This document shows, piece after piece, positions 1 through 11,689 of a stretch of 64,000 nt of DNA. This DNA comes from Ascaphus truei (lineage: Eukaryota; Chordata; Amphibia; Anura; Ascaphidae). Below the pieces are notes generated by a model, which had not been told where the DNA came from, did no database searches, and was given only the letters and a program-made list of their open reading frames with translations. Numbering within the stretch: the stretch's first letter is position 1; each line of letters begins with the position of its first letter. The position numbers and the translations under genes were made by a program. Where the stretch lies: positions 218,298,381-218,362,380 of the forward strand of contig CM071568.1 in NCBI GenBank assembly GCA_036426205.1. Reading direction: 5' to 3'.

Positions 1-545
1 AGACATACAGTAGATATAAGTGCATTACATATCTAATTTGTAACTACATCGTGGACAATAGTCGTTTCTTATGCAACAGCCTACATAAAGCTAGTTAATC
101 CACACCAGTAATGCATAAAGATAGTAATTTCCCACTAATCTTCCGTATTTCTTAAACATTGAGTTTAACAGGAGCCTATTTCAACAATCCCTAATTTTGG
201 TTGTTTTTCCTACCATTTAAAGTACTTTATACTTATATTTAGTTGATAACACTAACATCAATTGTTCTACTTTCAGGCTCTTATTTCATTGTTTATATTA
301 TAGAGAATATTTTTACCTAATGCAAATATTTCTACATATTAAATAGCAGAGACATCCAACTCGCATATAGATGCTATCTTAACGCTATAGGGACTAGGTG
401 ATCAGAAGAAATAAACACATCTTAGTGAAATATATTCTGTATGCTCTAGGAAACTGTAGATTTATATAGAAGACTGAGGTTCAACCATCTCAAGAAACAA
501 CATATTTACTGAAGTGTCCATTTTTATATTATTGGGAATGTACTA
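1..545. other. AT-rich sequence, no feature seen
   Basis: This stretch is AT-rich with stop codons in all frames. I see no protein motif, RNA gene or clear repeat boundary in it. Confidence 0.5.
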
Positions 546-900
546 TGTGTCTGTCAAATGTGACGTCACTGTCACATCTCATTTGACAGGAAGAAGATGG
601 CATGGCAACATCTGCTGGACCTGTTGAAGAAAGAAGAGCAGAAAGAAAATAAGATCTACTCACCAGTGACTTCACCTCAAGCAACGGTGGATTGTGGACT
701 TCTGCACATCAGGGTGCTAAACTTTAAGTACAAATGCAGCCAGTTGTACCGATTCAGTCACTTGTACTGTATCTATCAGCTGCCGCAGAGCATGTACTGG
801 TGCACAGCATGCCAAGAGTTGACCACCCATGGCACAGTGCTTTGCAGGGGGCAATGGCCCATCAGGATTAATATTCAGAGTTGACAGAATCAGTCACTCT
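546..900 (+). repeat. Start of R-family repeat with CRE-like site
   Basis: A TGACGTCA octamer lies at 561-568 inside a TGTACTATGT...CAAATGTGACGTCAC context that recurs at about 59369-59397. A 95-codon frame opens at 597 (MAWQHLLDLL...), but its protein is not recognisable and it ends in repeat sequence. I therefore treat it as probably non-coding. At 887-904 the sequence enters the GACAGAATCAGTCACTCT segment that is shared with about 18234 and, inverted, with about 33032. Confidence 0.4.
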
Positions 901-1412
901 CCCTGCATGCCTCTAACAGGTGTCCATGCAGCATTTATTTTATTTTAATATATCAATACTTACCAAACACACCCATTGATTTTCAGTATGGTTACTTATG
1001 CCATCAATGGGAACAAAGACAGCCCCAATGGCAATGAATTGGAAACCTACTACCCACCTCCTCGGCCTTCAACCCCGCCCCCCCCACCCAACACATTCTG
1101 TACAATAATAGGCAAAATTACTATTATCCAGATCTGGATAATAGTGCATTTGCCCATTACAAAATAAAACATTATCCAGCCAGCATGTAGTAAATAAAAG
1201 TTGTACTTACCCCTGCTAGGATGAAGATTGTCCTCATCCTCCTCGTCGTCAGTGGGCACCAACAGTAAAATAAAAAAACTAATTACTGACCTGTAATCCC
1301 TTAATCACGTTAGTGGTTATTAACCAATATGGTAATTAAGGGGTTAATCCCCCTCCCAGGATGCCTAACCACTCTCCCCTGGGCAACTAACACCACCCAA
1401 CCCCCTCTATCG
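880..1412 (+). repeat. R-family dispersed repeat, copy 1
   Basis: The copy carries several modules shared with 18.2-19.8 kb and, inverted, with 32.2-33.1 kb. These are the GACAGAATCAGTCACTCT segment, a CCATTGATT...CCATCAATGG segment, and a short palindrome around 1122-1145 (TTATCCAGATCTGGATAA). It also has a TTAAGGGGTTAA...CCTAACCAC segment near 1336-1372. The frames across it (for example 1050-1262 minus) are proline- or glycine-rich products of the C-run at 1078-1086 and are not genes. Confidence 0.6.
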
Positions 1413-1414
1413 AT

Positions 1415-2985
1415 TTGATTGTCACAGTGGTAAACCATGCCCACAACAAGTGTGTGGTACTTGGGGGTGATTTCAACTGCACACTTGAGGCTCTGGACCA
1501 TAATGGGACAGAGTCGTACATCTTGGAGGAGATCATAATCTGCAACTCCCTGGTTAATGTCTGGCCAGAACAACATCTCAGGGCTTCCATTCGATTTCAC
1601 CTATGTTATGGTGTGGGGTGAACGATGCCTTGATCAATAGGCTGTATGTTATGGTGTGGGATGATCCTTGTCCCGGATGGACAGGCTTTACTTATACAGC
1701 CTGTAGCAAGCCCAGTCCAGTGCCATAAGCCTGACATCCTCTGCAAACCACAATTGTGCATCTGTGATGGTGGCACTTATATCAGGAGTGCCATGGGCAG
1801 CCTATTGGCATTTTAACAACATGTTGTTGAAAGATAATGGGTTCACAATGTCGATCTGGTTGTATTGGACTGCCAGGAAAGGTTACACGGCAGACGTTGC
1901 CACGTTAGAGCAGTGGTGGGATGGGGGCATGGTTCACCTGCGCCTCGCATGTCAGAAGTAAACCAAATGTGCTATCAGATGCAGCACAATGCTGGGATTG
2001 AGGCCCTTAAGGGGAGGGGCAGTGCTCAAACTGAAGATGTGGCTATCAGGGGACCAATACCTATAGAGTGCGAACACAGAGAGGAAGTGCACTCTTGATT
2101 TGGAAGACGGGGCATACATGTATTCCCATATCAGCTTCTTTCAGGAGATGGAATGCGCGGCATGCTTCTACTACATGCTGCAGAAGAGGGTAAACCGCAA
2201 GCATATCACCTGCTTATTGGCAGAGGATGGTTCCCCTCTTATGGACCTGGACAGCATCCAGGAAAGGGTCCGGAGGTTCTATACTACTTGTTCTCTCCGG
2301 ATTCCATCCAGCCAACCGCATGCAGGGCCTTATGGGAGGGTCTTTCAATTGTCAGCAAGGGTGGGAGGGAACTTCATGAGTTATTGCTGACTCTTGCAGA
2401 GTTCTCTTAACCCATCAGTTTTATGTCCCATGGAAGATCACCAGGGCTAGACAGGCTGGCCCTGGAGTTCATTCAATTTTTCTGGGAGATACTGGGACCT
2501 GATTTTGCAGAGGTCCTGGCAGAAGCCCTTTAGACCGTTGAGATGCCCATTTCATATTGGTGGCCTGTTATGCCTCTGCTGCCGAACAGGCACCTCCACC
2601 ACATTTCTAATTAATGAGCGGTCTCACTGCACAGCATGGACAATAAGATTATAGCCAAAGTGGTCCCGCTGAGGCTCAAGCCCATACTGGCAGAGGTGAT
2701 TCCCCCCGACCAGTCGTATACTTTTCTAGACCGGCCCATTCATGACAATATCTTTCTAGTCTGGGATATACTACACTATGCACAGATGACTGGTCTATCA
2801 TTCACCTTAATGTCCCACGATCAAGAGAAGGTGTTGGAGAGGGTGGATCACCATTACCTCATACAAACCTTGCTAGCTTTCAGCTTTGGCCTACAATTTG
2901 TGGGCCATCTCCAGGTGCTGTACACCTCTGCAGCATGTTAGTTAACGATAAATTGGTGATGGTTCATGGCTTAGATGTTGAGCAG
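1415..2985 (+). pseudogene. Tx1-like (L1-group) LINE ORF2 fragment, decayed
   Basis: Several frames together read as a broken non-LTR retrotransposon protein. The segment at 1450-1590 shows the endonuclease signature VLGGDFNC followed by LEALDHNGTES. Downstream, 2431-2500 reads like the pre-RT region (PWKITRAR...PGVH). The frame at 2636-2941 reads like reverse transcriptase motifs 1-3: KIIAKVVPLRLKPILAEVIPPDQSY, then DNIFLVWDILHYAQ, then LERVDHHYLIQTLLAFSFG. This pattern is what I know from frog Tx1-type elements. Frameshifts and stops separate every block, and the YxDD part and the 3' end are missing. It is a fragment with no coding capacity. Confidence 0.7.
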
Positions 2986-2990
2986 GGAAA

Positions 2991-3750
2991 ATGTGCGTCA
3001 AATCAGCTTCAACCAGAGGTCGTGGGGAAACAGACGTGACAACTGTAGCTCTTGAGAGATTTGCCACTTTTGCATTCCACAAAAAAGGACGCCCATCTCT
3101 GAAGCCGCGTCCCAAACACCCAGTGAAAATTCATCTGTGGGGTGTGATCTCTAGACGTGGACCAGGATACATCATCATCTTTTAGGGTAAAATAAGGCCT
3201 GATGCACTGTACAACTGTAGTGTACAGTATTTGGTACCCTAATGTTACATTTTTCTTTTTTTGTTCCAGGAATCATGGATAAAGTATTTTTCCAAAATAG
3301 TCCCCAAGATTGTTGAATACATGAGGCATGATTTCCCATCTGGTCACCGTTTCTTCCAGGACAATGACCCTAAACATTATGTCTCAACTACCCATATTCT
3401 TGTGAGCGGTATCAACTGGATTAAGAAGCCACAGAGTAATTGCTCCAGTGTACTGTACGGTAAGTGTTTCTCATTGTTTTACACTGGTTATATCTCTTTA
3501 ACTAATTCACTTTTTTTCCTCCCTCCAATTCCTGATCACCAGATTTGAATCCCATCGAATTGGTATGGCATGAGATGAAGGATCATATCATAAAAGTTGT
3601 GAAATTGTCCAAAAAGGATGAATTAGCAAAAGGAATAATGAGTTTCTGGACCGACATACTCACCGTACAAAAATGAAATAACTATGTTGACCATATTGCT
3701 AGCGTGTTGCCCATTCTTTTACAGCGTAAGGGGCAGGCCACCGGAATGTA
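2991..3750 (+). pseudogene. Tc1/mariner-type transposase relic with intron-like interruptions
   Basis: The frame at 2991-3185 contains HPVKIHLWGVISRRGPGYIIIF, the usual Tc1 transposase block (WGGIS-RG). The frame from 3280 contains IVEYMRHDFPSGHRFFQDNDPKH, with the second catalytic aspartate in QDNDPKH. The stretch 3541-3660 reads DLNPIELVWHEMKDHI, which carries the third acidic residue. Two spacers lie between blocks, about 3184-3270 and 3461-3541. Each starts with GGTAA and ends in CAG, so they resemble introns. In-frame stops follow (near 3674), so it is inactive. No terminal inverted repeats were located. Confidence 0.7.
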
Positions 3751-4566
3751 GTAAGGTAAGTACAGGTACAGTAAGTATCATATAGGTAAGTATGGCACTT
3801 AAAATAACCATTTTAACAATTTTATGTCAGCCCTTCCTCTCCACTTTCTGCTGTATAGTATATACAGTATTATATACAGTACAGTATGTACACTGTACAA
3901 TACATTTGTATTAGACATGTGTGTGCTGTCTAACCTACAGTTTAGTATAAAAATACATAACAATTCAATTAAAAAAACAGTTAGACTAGTTATAGTCCAA
4001 TATTGTGAAATACTCACTGCCTTTAATGCCCTAATCCTGGTGAATTTTTTTTCCACAGCTGCAGCACTTCAGGAAGGGGGGGAGAATGTGCATATATATT
4101 GTACTGTGTGAATACTGGAATAACAGTCAGCAATTTGCCCAAATCCCCCCTCTCTCAATGGCAAAAGAACTACAGGATGCAATACAGCCATTACGAAGAA
4201 GATAAAGACAAGATTGTACATTTTGAAGAAGAGACGACCTACTGTATTTTAGTTTTATTCATTTTTCATTGATTATCCTGTACAAATAAAATTGTTCCTT
4301 CTTTAAATTCATGAAAATTATTTGAACACCCCCACCCCCAAATAAAAATTACAGTAATATACAGTACAGTATACATTACAGTAGAATTACAAAGGAAGTG
4401 ATAGTAAGAATGGCAAGAATTGTTAACGTATCAATAAGCACATGTCGAGGGGAAATAAAGGGATGTCTCTTTTGTCTTTACAGTACACAGTTAAAGAATG
4501 CCTGGAATATAATGAATGGCTCTGGTGGAGGTGTCGATTCGCAGTTCAATTCACTGGTTTGTTAGG

Positions 4567-4568
<2 letters not shown>
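3751..4568 (+). repeat. Unit 1 of a diverged local duplication
   Basis: The part at about 4195-4480 resembles 4740-5200. Shared pieces are CACCCCCAAATAAAAATTAC, ACAGTATACAT, AGTGATTGAT-like text and CATGTCGAGG/CATGTCGAAA. The segment ending TGTACAAATAAA also recurs near 5180. The rest (3751-4190) shows nothing recognisable. No coding signal is visible. Confidence 0.4.
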
Positions 4569-4629
<61 letters not shown>

Positions 4630-4644
4630 TGTGTGTGGTGTGTG

Positions 4645-4687
<43 letters not shown>
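4569..4687. repeat. (GT)n microsatellite
   Basis: This is a GT tract of about 120 bp with a few interruptions. The open frame across it (poly Cys-Val) is an artefact of the repeat. Confidence 0.95.
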
Positions 4688-4739
4688 GATGTGTGTATGC
4701 AGGATTATTACTTCAAAGAAATCTTTTGAACAGTTCATG

Positions 4740-5200
4740 TTTTGAACCTCCCCACCCCCAAATAAAAATTACAATATGGCACCCACCTCAAAGTACAGTA
4801 TACATGACTGTAGTGTAGAATTAAAAAGCTAGTGATTGATTGTAAGAATAACAAAAATTGTTAAGCAAGCCCATGTCGAAAAAAAAAAAAGGGATGACTT
4901 TTTTTTTTTTTATACTTGATATTTACATTGAATGAGAAGTCATTCTCGCCAAATCCCCCAGAAAGTGGAGTCAGTATCACACCCATCCGGGTGTGCAGTG
5001 TTATACATGTACCTCTAGTTCAAAGACATACACGCATGCACCTAAATGTGATGACACGCATATGCATTTCCACAAGGTTCCTATGAGACATACTATACAC
5101 GCATGAGCAGAAAAAATATTTTACATTTGGAAGAAGAAGCGACATTGTATTTTTGTATTACTCATTTTCCCTTTATTATTTTGTACAAATACAACACTTA
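4740..5200 (+). repeat. Unit 2 of a diverged local duplication
   Basis: This is similar to 4195-4480, with A and T homopolymer runs at about 4879-4890 and 4900-4911. It is separated from unit 1 by the GT microsatellite. Confidence 0.4.
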
Positions 5201-6005
5201 TTTCATACAAAATACTTTTGTTACTGAATGTAGGCTCATATTTTTAATCTGTGTATGGCTAAGGAGCCTCAGAAAGGACTTCTTTCCCATGTACTGTACT
5301 CTCAACACTACAAATTACAATTACAGACACTTGAAGTACTGTACATACGACAATAAAAGCCAGGTAAAATTGCTATTAGATTTTTAAGACAACAACTCAC
5401 GATTACCCACTTGAGTTTCTTGACGCTATTGCAAAAAACGCTAAAATGCAATTTTCTGCACACAATAAAAACACGAGTCAACACACGTCTTAAGCCGGTG
5501 GAAGAAATCACGCGTCATGACATGGGTATTCCGAGGTATAGAACGCGTGAAATGTTCAAATAACGGCCACTGCATCTGTACACTCACCTACTAACAGAGC
5601 CAAAATCTTACAAAACATTAAAAATGTAAGGGAGGACGTGGCGTTCATCCAAGAAACCCACATAAATGAACCAGAACAGAACAGAAATTAAAAAGACAAT
5701 GGGTTAAACAATGCAGGTCAGCCTCCTTGAACGGAACAAAGAGGGGTCAGCTATAATAATGCAGTTACAGGTCTTAACACTACCTGTGAAAATTCTGATT
5801 TACCTCTGCAGTGGAGGAAGGATATCCTTAATAGACCTGTCCTGCACAGGAATATGGAGAAACCTGCTACTTAAAAAGTGGGGTGGGGTGAGCTTAAACC
5901 CTGGAAGGAGGGGCCACTAACCTCCAAACAACTGAAGCCAGTTGAAAATGAATAAACACACAATTCCAGCAAGCTCTAACACCAGAACCCACCATATCAA
6001 ATATA
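5201..6005. other. No gene; short shared repeat block near 5870-5965
   Basis: Nothing is recognisable at 5201-5860. The segment 5870-5965 (GTGGGGTGGGGTGAGCTTAA, GGGGCCACTAACCTCC, then AATAAACAC) matches 55718-55830. It is therefore a dispersed repeat block of unknown type. Confidence 0.45.
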
Positions 6006-6697
6006 TGTAGCCCAGTACCCTGTGACTACTAATTTCCTGGCCTTATTACACTGTAAATCCCATTTAGTAAGTGGGCAGTGTTAGCAGTAGACTATGCTGG
6101 GTATGTTACATTGTTCAGTGTGCATGTTCAATAAACTTCAGGGCTAGCCTGCTATGGTAAGGGGGTTATATGACAGAGTTTAAGCCGGCTTACTAGCTAC
6201 TCCCCAGGGAAGGAGGGTTTTTTTCTCCTCTATAGTGTAGAGTAGGGTTAGGATCTCATGGATAGACTTCAGAGTGTGCAGACACAGAAGAGAGTTTCTC
6301 CTGCTACAGGAGAATGCTGACACCTAGCCCTACTAGGGGATAGGGTACTAAGAATACAATGGTTAAGGCCTCAAATATGGGTACTATGCCAATCCTGTGT
6401 TCCAGTGTATATGTGCTGTGTTCAATAAACCTCAATTATACCAACACCTGATGTAGTATATGAAGCATGGCTTGTGATCAAAGAAAATGTGTCCGTGAGG
6501 TTCATCCTGAAGCCTCAGGATCCTCTTGGTATGGAGGCGCTGTCACCTAAAGAACCACCGTGTGCCTGTCCTGATGTCCTCCTCCCAACATCACAGAGGT
6601 CGCCTGCCTCCTGTTTACCACTCAGGTATGCACCATCAACCACAGAATATACCAGTAGCAACACCATCTCCCAGAGGGTGGGGGAAAGAGGGCTACA
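6006..6697 (+). mobile_element. Solo LTR (probably Ty3/Gypsy-like)
   Basis: The segment starts TGTAGCCC and ends GGGCTACA, a perfect 8-bp inverted terminal pair with the TG...CA ends typical of LTRs. It is flanked by TATA on both sides (6002-6005 and 6698-6701), a possible 4-bp target duplication in AT-rich sequence. AATAAA signals occur near 6130 and 6424. No gag, pol or primer-binding site is adjacent, so it is a solo LTR. The Gypsy assignment is only inferred from duplication length and look. Confidence 0.55.
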
Positions 6698-6905
6698 TAT
6701 ATATTTGTGTCAAAAGGAGTGCTACTGAGCATGGCCAAATGTATACATCAAAAGACAAAGATACCCAATGCTACATTCAATGTGAGAAAATACATAGTTA
6801 AATACTTCAATGTTAGGATTCTCAAGAATAAGGGTGTTTTAGTTAAACCCTTTGGCCAAAGTGTTATAAGCCTGCAGCCGGCATGACCACAAGAGTTTGC
6901 TATAA
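6698..6905 (+). repeat. Dispersed repeat block shared with 55.43-55.62 kb
   Basis: GTGTCAAAAGGAGTGCTA, GGCCAAATGTATACATC and AACCCTTTGGCCAAAG recur in the same order at 55428-55580. The class is unknown. It begins directly after the solo LTR. Confidence 0.6.
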
Positions 6906-8945
6906 GCATGATGTAAAATCTTAGCACGTCTCATGTACCTTAATTTAAATCAGAGCGTATTCTTATTTTTCTTCTACCATTTTACATTATTCATACGGTC
7001 AATAATAGATCATACAAGTCTGTTTTTTGTTGGCTGTTTTGACAACTTAGTGACCACATTACATTGCTGCACTTTAAGTAAATTGTCCAGAGTTCCTGTC
7101 CAGAGGATTAAGGAAAGAAGAGGTTGGCTACACCCGTAGGGATAGAGAGATCTGCAGAAGATAAATTGTAATAAAATGAATAAATATGTCATAAAAATAA
7201 TTTAGTGTAGGGGCCTGCATCTCTGGGAGTAAAGACAGCAGGAATATTACACATATCTCTAGTGCCTAGTACTGTACATAGAATCATTTGTCATTCATTC
7301 AAACTTGGTTAATATGAAGTAGATTTATCACTTAAAATCTTACATACTGTAGTCCTAAAATTCATTTTTGAGAAAAAAGACATATCTTTAAAGTGATGTC
7401 AGAGATTTTTCAGTATTACTAAAGCTGGTGGATTATTAACACAGTGGGACATGTAATTTAAACAACAATAATAATTGGGTTTTTGAAAAAACCCCAGCTA
7501 TTTCCACTTGCCTTTTGCAAGTATGCAATTAACAGTTTTGCAAGAATTGTTTGGAACTAAAAGCTGTTTCAGGGGATGAAAAGTACTCCACTTCATTTGC
7601 TGAAAAAATAAAATATTTACTACTGTGGTGTAATTGCAAAAGTAAGTTTTCATATATTATTCAATAAATTCAGGTGAAATGTGGTTTATTGGGAAATATT
7701 TCTATGCTTTTGAACACTTACTTGACCCTGGTGAAACTGTCTTATTAACGTTATAAATGTATATATCAAGCAGATAATAATCACATACTTCCCTTTAAAA
7801 AAAAAATAGCTGCAGCATGGGATATTAAATATAGGGGGCTGATAGACAAACACAGGAAGGGAGAGAAAAATCAACTTCAGGGAAACAGAGAGAGATAGGG
7901 ACACCAGTGGGTCCCATTGAACTGGACCGTAAAGCTGAAAAGTAAGTGATAGATAGCTAGGAGCCCCCTCAACTGTAGGGCTAACATAACATGATTCACC
8001 AGTACAATATGGGTTCTCTGAAATGCCAGGGGAGATAGAAGTCATACCCCCAGTATTAGCATCACTTAACAAGAGGGAAACGACACCACCCATGAGATTG
8101 ACCTAAGATTGTCCAGGAGTCTCGACGGAAACCTCGATGGTTAGAATGGCCAAATGGGTGATACCCATAACAGTGGAAATAGGTGACCTTGGGAATTGTA
8201 GAACTCTGAGGTGTAACAAAGATGCAATCTGTAAGAACTGTTTGAGTATTGGTTCCACAGTACCCATTATGTTGTAGGCCTAGAGAGGAGGTAATTGTTA
8301 GATTAGTTAAATGTACTATGACGATGTTATCCTGGTTGGTGAGGACATCAATGGTTTAGCAGGGGGAGGATGTAACTCCCCGAGTCTGTCCAGAAACACT
8401 AGAAAACTGCCACCTAGCAGGTTCTTCTCCATGGACATGTGACTATGATAAGCCAGTAGCAAGGCTGGCAAAGGGACTATGAGTGAACCTTAAAGCAGCA
8501 GTCCAGGTTGTCGGGTTTTTATTTGTTTTTTGTTTCCTTGTAGTATGTACATTAATACAATCCACACAATGATAAGTAATTAGATAAGTTGAAAAAACAG
8601 AAAATGAATCCCTGCGCTTCTCCCATTGGGCTAACAATAAATGGGAAAATAAATATACATAGTGAAACCTAAGTCTGTAAGACAAAGGAGACTTTTGGTT
8701 ACATTCTTTGATCAAATAATGACAAGCCTGCTAACCAACGTCAAGGTAAGTCTCAATAGCAGGTCCCTATGCTAAATGCATACAAATTTTCTGTGAAATA
8801 TAACCTAAAGGGGTTAATAAACTAAGCATAAACTTATGTAACTTAGTGCAGTTAAAAACTGGTACATACCAGTAAAGATACTTACATGTATGCAAGTAAA
8901 GTAAAAAAGGAATTTACAGGGACCTTACTGGGAGATTATATACCT
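6906..8945. other. No gene recognised
   Basis: This is about 2 kb of AT-rich sequence without recognisable protein. The longest frame (7686-8093 minus, 135 codons) has no motif and no supporting structure. A short AAAGCAGCAGTCCAGG block with T runs near 8492-8530 looks like a fragment of a dispersed element, but I cannot assign it. Confidence 0.45.
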
Positions 8946-9605
8946 GGCACAAAACCAGAATAAAAATCCTCATAAATTACCCACCAAATCCTAATACAAA
9001 ACTCTAAAATCCCAACAACACTAAGTAATAATCTACACAATAGAATGCCAAAATCAGCATGATAGAATCCATTGAATATGAGAGACCATATAAAGTCAGT
9101 CTGTTACCTCCATAAAGTATGGAAAAAATCATCCCCATTGAACACGTATAAAAGAGCACTTAGAACTCCCCATACAGAACCCATCCGATCGTCAAAGTTA
9201 AGGAGAGAAATGGACATGAATCAAGTAAAATATAACAATAGGTACCCAACGATGTCTGATTAAGTCAAAGTAAGTGTGTCAATAAACCATTCAAACCAAG
9301 CCCTATAGTATTATTATGGTATCCCATTTCATTTACTCACCCCCATAGCCGACAGACAATAGAGAAATCCATGACAATCCAAACTCCACCGTCTGCACAT
9401 TCTAGAATTTCATGGGTAATCAGCTACAGCTGAGTGTGGCAATAACATAGGTGAACATCCAAAATGCAAAAGGAATCAGAAGGGGAAGCCTCTATAAAAG
9501 AGAAGTTATCAGACCTAGTCCTCGATACCTAAGATACAAACAGTGCCAGAACTGAGTCGAAAAGCGTCATCAGGCACTTGTCACACCCTGGATGTAGAGG
9601 TGCAA
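8946..9605 (+). repeat. Left inverted arm of a Penelope-like element
   Basis: This arm pairs with 11700-12291 in inverted orientation. Matching pieces include CAGAATAAAAATCCTCATAA with TTATGAGGATTGTTATTCTG (12265-12284). The pair GTACCCAACGATGTCTGATT and its counterpart near 11974-11996 also match, as do GTGCCAGAACTGAGTCGAAA and its counterpart near 11753-11773. PLEs are known to be bounded by terminal repeats that can lie in either orientation. Confidence 0.75.
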
Positions 9606-9639
9606 TTTTTTCATCTTCAATTTATGCAAGAAAGTCATG

Positions 9640-10117
9640 AACGGCAGTGCAGCGGGATACAGCATGCAAGAAAGTCGTGGCCGGTAATCTTAAAAGAAAA
9701 AGTACACGCAGCCCACCTAACAAGAACCATCATGTTGAGGCCTACATGCAATTGACTACACAGGAGCTAAAAGGGCTACAGACAGGGAGACACTGGGTGA
9801 AAGGTGACACTAGAGGCCTCAATTTTACCAAGAAGGAACGCTTAGCGTTGGATAGCCTTAAAAAGAACAAGACCACAGTGGTAAAACCGGCAGACAAGGG
9901 GGGAACAATTGTGGTTATGGAAAAAATCATGTATAGAGCTGAAATTCTGATCCAATTATCTGATAAAGATAATTATAGACTGTTAAAGTGAGATCCTACT
10001 CAAGATATTAACAAAATCCAAGGAATCTTGGGGAAGCTGAGGCACAGGGAATCATATCTAAACAACTACGATTGTATCTTACGGTGGAAGATCCCATGAT
10101 CCCTGTGTTATATACAC
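9640..10117 (+). pseudogene. Penelope-like element, N-terminal part of the RT protein (broken)
   Basis: The frame at 9647-9991 reads LTTQELKGLQTG, then LALDSLKKNKTTVVKPADKGGTIVVM and ILIQLSDKDNYRLLK. This is the conserved region ahead of the PLE reverse transcriptase core (KPADKGG is its hallmark). A stop follows at 9989-9991 and the sequence continues in decayed form to YTLPK at about 10103-10117. There the element is interrupted by an unrelated insert and resumes near 11004. Confidence 0.8.
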
Positions 10118-11003
10118 TCCCCAAGTGTCACATACATGCTCGCCACAAACCTGGACCGGACCGCGGGGCTGAAGTGGGGATGGGTATACACCGACCTTAG
10201 GCCACAGAGTCAGGTCCAGAGTGCAGATTCCGTGGTCAGATGTAGCCGGGTCAGGGTTGGAGAAAGCAGCATAAACGTTATCAAGGCAGGGGTCAAGGCA
10301 GGCAGGAGCGGTAGTCGAGGATACAAGCAAGGGTCAGCAATGGAAAGGCAGGTGTGAGGCGCGTCAGCGTAGCATATTCAGCGTAGAAAACAGGAATGTC
10401 TTTGGGACAGGACTCCTGCAGTGCAGGAGGTCCAGCAGGTGCTTCAGCACAGGAGGTCCACAGGAACAGGAAGGACTCTGGCAAGGACGCTCCAGCGAAG
10501 ATGCTGCAGCATAAACAGAGTGAAGACTTTAGAAGTAGGAAGCTTCAGCACAGGGGCGTTGGCACAGGAACAGCCTCTGGACAAAGGAGGCTAGAGGATA
10601 CAGGAAGCAATGACACTGAGGATACAGCTCTTCAGCAACGAGAACAAGGCTAAGGCAAGACAAGCCAAACAGGGGTCTTTGTGGCAAGCACAGACACAGC
10701 CAGAAAGGATCATGCTCAGCAAAGCAGAAAGGAAGACTTTTAAAGCAGACAGGAACCAGTAGCAGGGGAGGCGGAGAGGAGGCGCGGCCCCTGCAGGGGC
10801 GAGGATAGGCTGCAGTGAGTCCAGAACAGGTGATTCCAATTGCCAAGTACAGGGAAAGCTTTGCCTGAAATCTCAATATCCTTGTAAGGGTGAGTTCCAG
10901 TCAAAGATAGGACCGGAACCCTTAAACCAAGATCCACAAGAGATTGGAGAATCAGCCAAGGAGATCTATAGTGGCTGGGGCCAGGTCCATCTTTGAACAT
11001 GTA
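10118..11003. mobile_element. Unclassified GC-rich insert inside the PLE
   Basis: The PLE frame breaks at 'ctccccaag' (10109-10117) and picks up again at 'tctgtattctg' (about 11004). The intervening 0.9 kb is much more GC-rich and contains repeated CAGGAGGTCCA and CAGCACAGG motifs (about 10424-10470). Frames on either strand are Ala/Pro/Gln-rich with no domain. I see no convincing terminal repeats or target duplication, so the element type is open. The insert may have replaced some PLE sequence. Confidence 0.45.
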
Positions 11004-11680
11004 TCTGTATTCTGAACAAAATACTCAGACAATACGTAGAGATAGGCCTCTCATATTTGAAAGATACCACCCAATTCCTTTTAAGGCTTAGACAACTCCA
11101 TAATGTCGCACAGGACACACTGCTGGTGACGGTGGACGTCAGTAGCCTCTACACCTGCACTAAACATGTGGAGGATTTAGGGCTATTGAGTTCTATCTGA
11201 CCCGGCAGGATTTGCTTACACGTCAAGAACGAGATCTGTTGTTGACACTATAAAAATGATACTCTATGAGAACTATTTTCTGTTTGAAGATGACTTTTAT
11301 AATTAGAGGATAGCAATGGGGTCCAATGTGGCCCCTACGTATGCTAACATTTTAATGAATTATTTTGAGGAACAATTTGTTTATAATCATCCACTTTATC
11401 AAATGTTTGCGTTAACATGACTGAGGTATATAGATGATGTTTTCCTGGTCTGGTCAGGTTCCCCTAATGACCTGTCTGCAAATTTCTTACAGGCTGGGCA
11501 TAGCGTATGTCAGCTCCGATTCAAGATCATAGAGGTGGTTCCTAAACCTCGGCGAGGTGGCAACAGGTTACGTCTGCTAAGGAAAAGTGTGGCCTTCTGG
11601 ATTCGTGAACTGGGCACATTACATCCAGGCGGCCTTAATAAAGAATATGATCTCACTAGTATAGTGTGATTTATTTCTTG
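11004..11680 (+). pseudogene. Penelope-like element, RT core and C-terminal remnant (broken)
   Basis: Pieces in several frames read as RT motif A (LLVTVDVSSLYT, about 11123-11158), motif B in decayed form (SNVAPTYANILMNYFEEQF, near 11320-11370) and motif C (RYIDDVFLVWSG, near 11425-11460). The tail near 11592-11670 resembles the end of the GIY-YIG domain (FWIRELGTLHPGGLNKEYDL). The intervening linker and most of the GIY-YIG domain are deleted. Numerous stops make it inactive. Confidence 0.8.
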
Positions 11681-11689
11681 TAGGTAACG

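Noticed and set aside
597..884. 95-codon frame after the CRE-like site
   Set aside because: No recognisable domain, and it lies inside a dispersed repeat; an ATG after a promoter-like motif is not enough.
7686..8093. 135-codon minus-strand frame
   Set aside because: No motif, atypical composition and no exon signals; probably chance.
9543..9600. Hammerhead core in the inverted arm (GAGTCGAAAAGCGTC)
   Set aside because: The CTGATGA box and the GAAA box are on opposite strands here, so a standard core cannot form.
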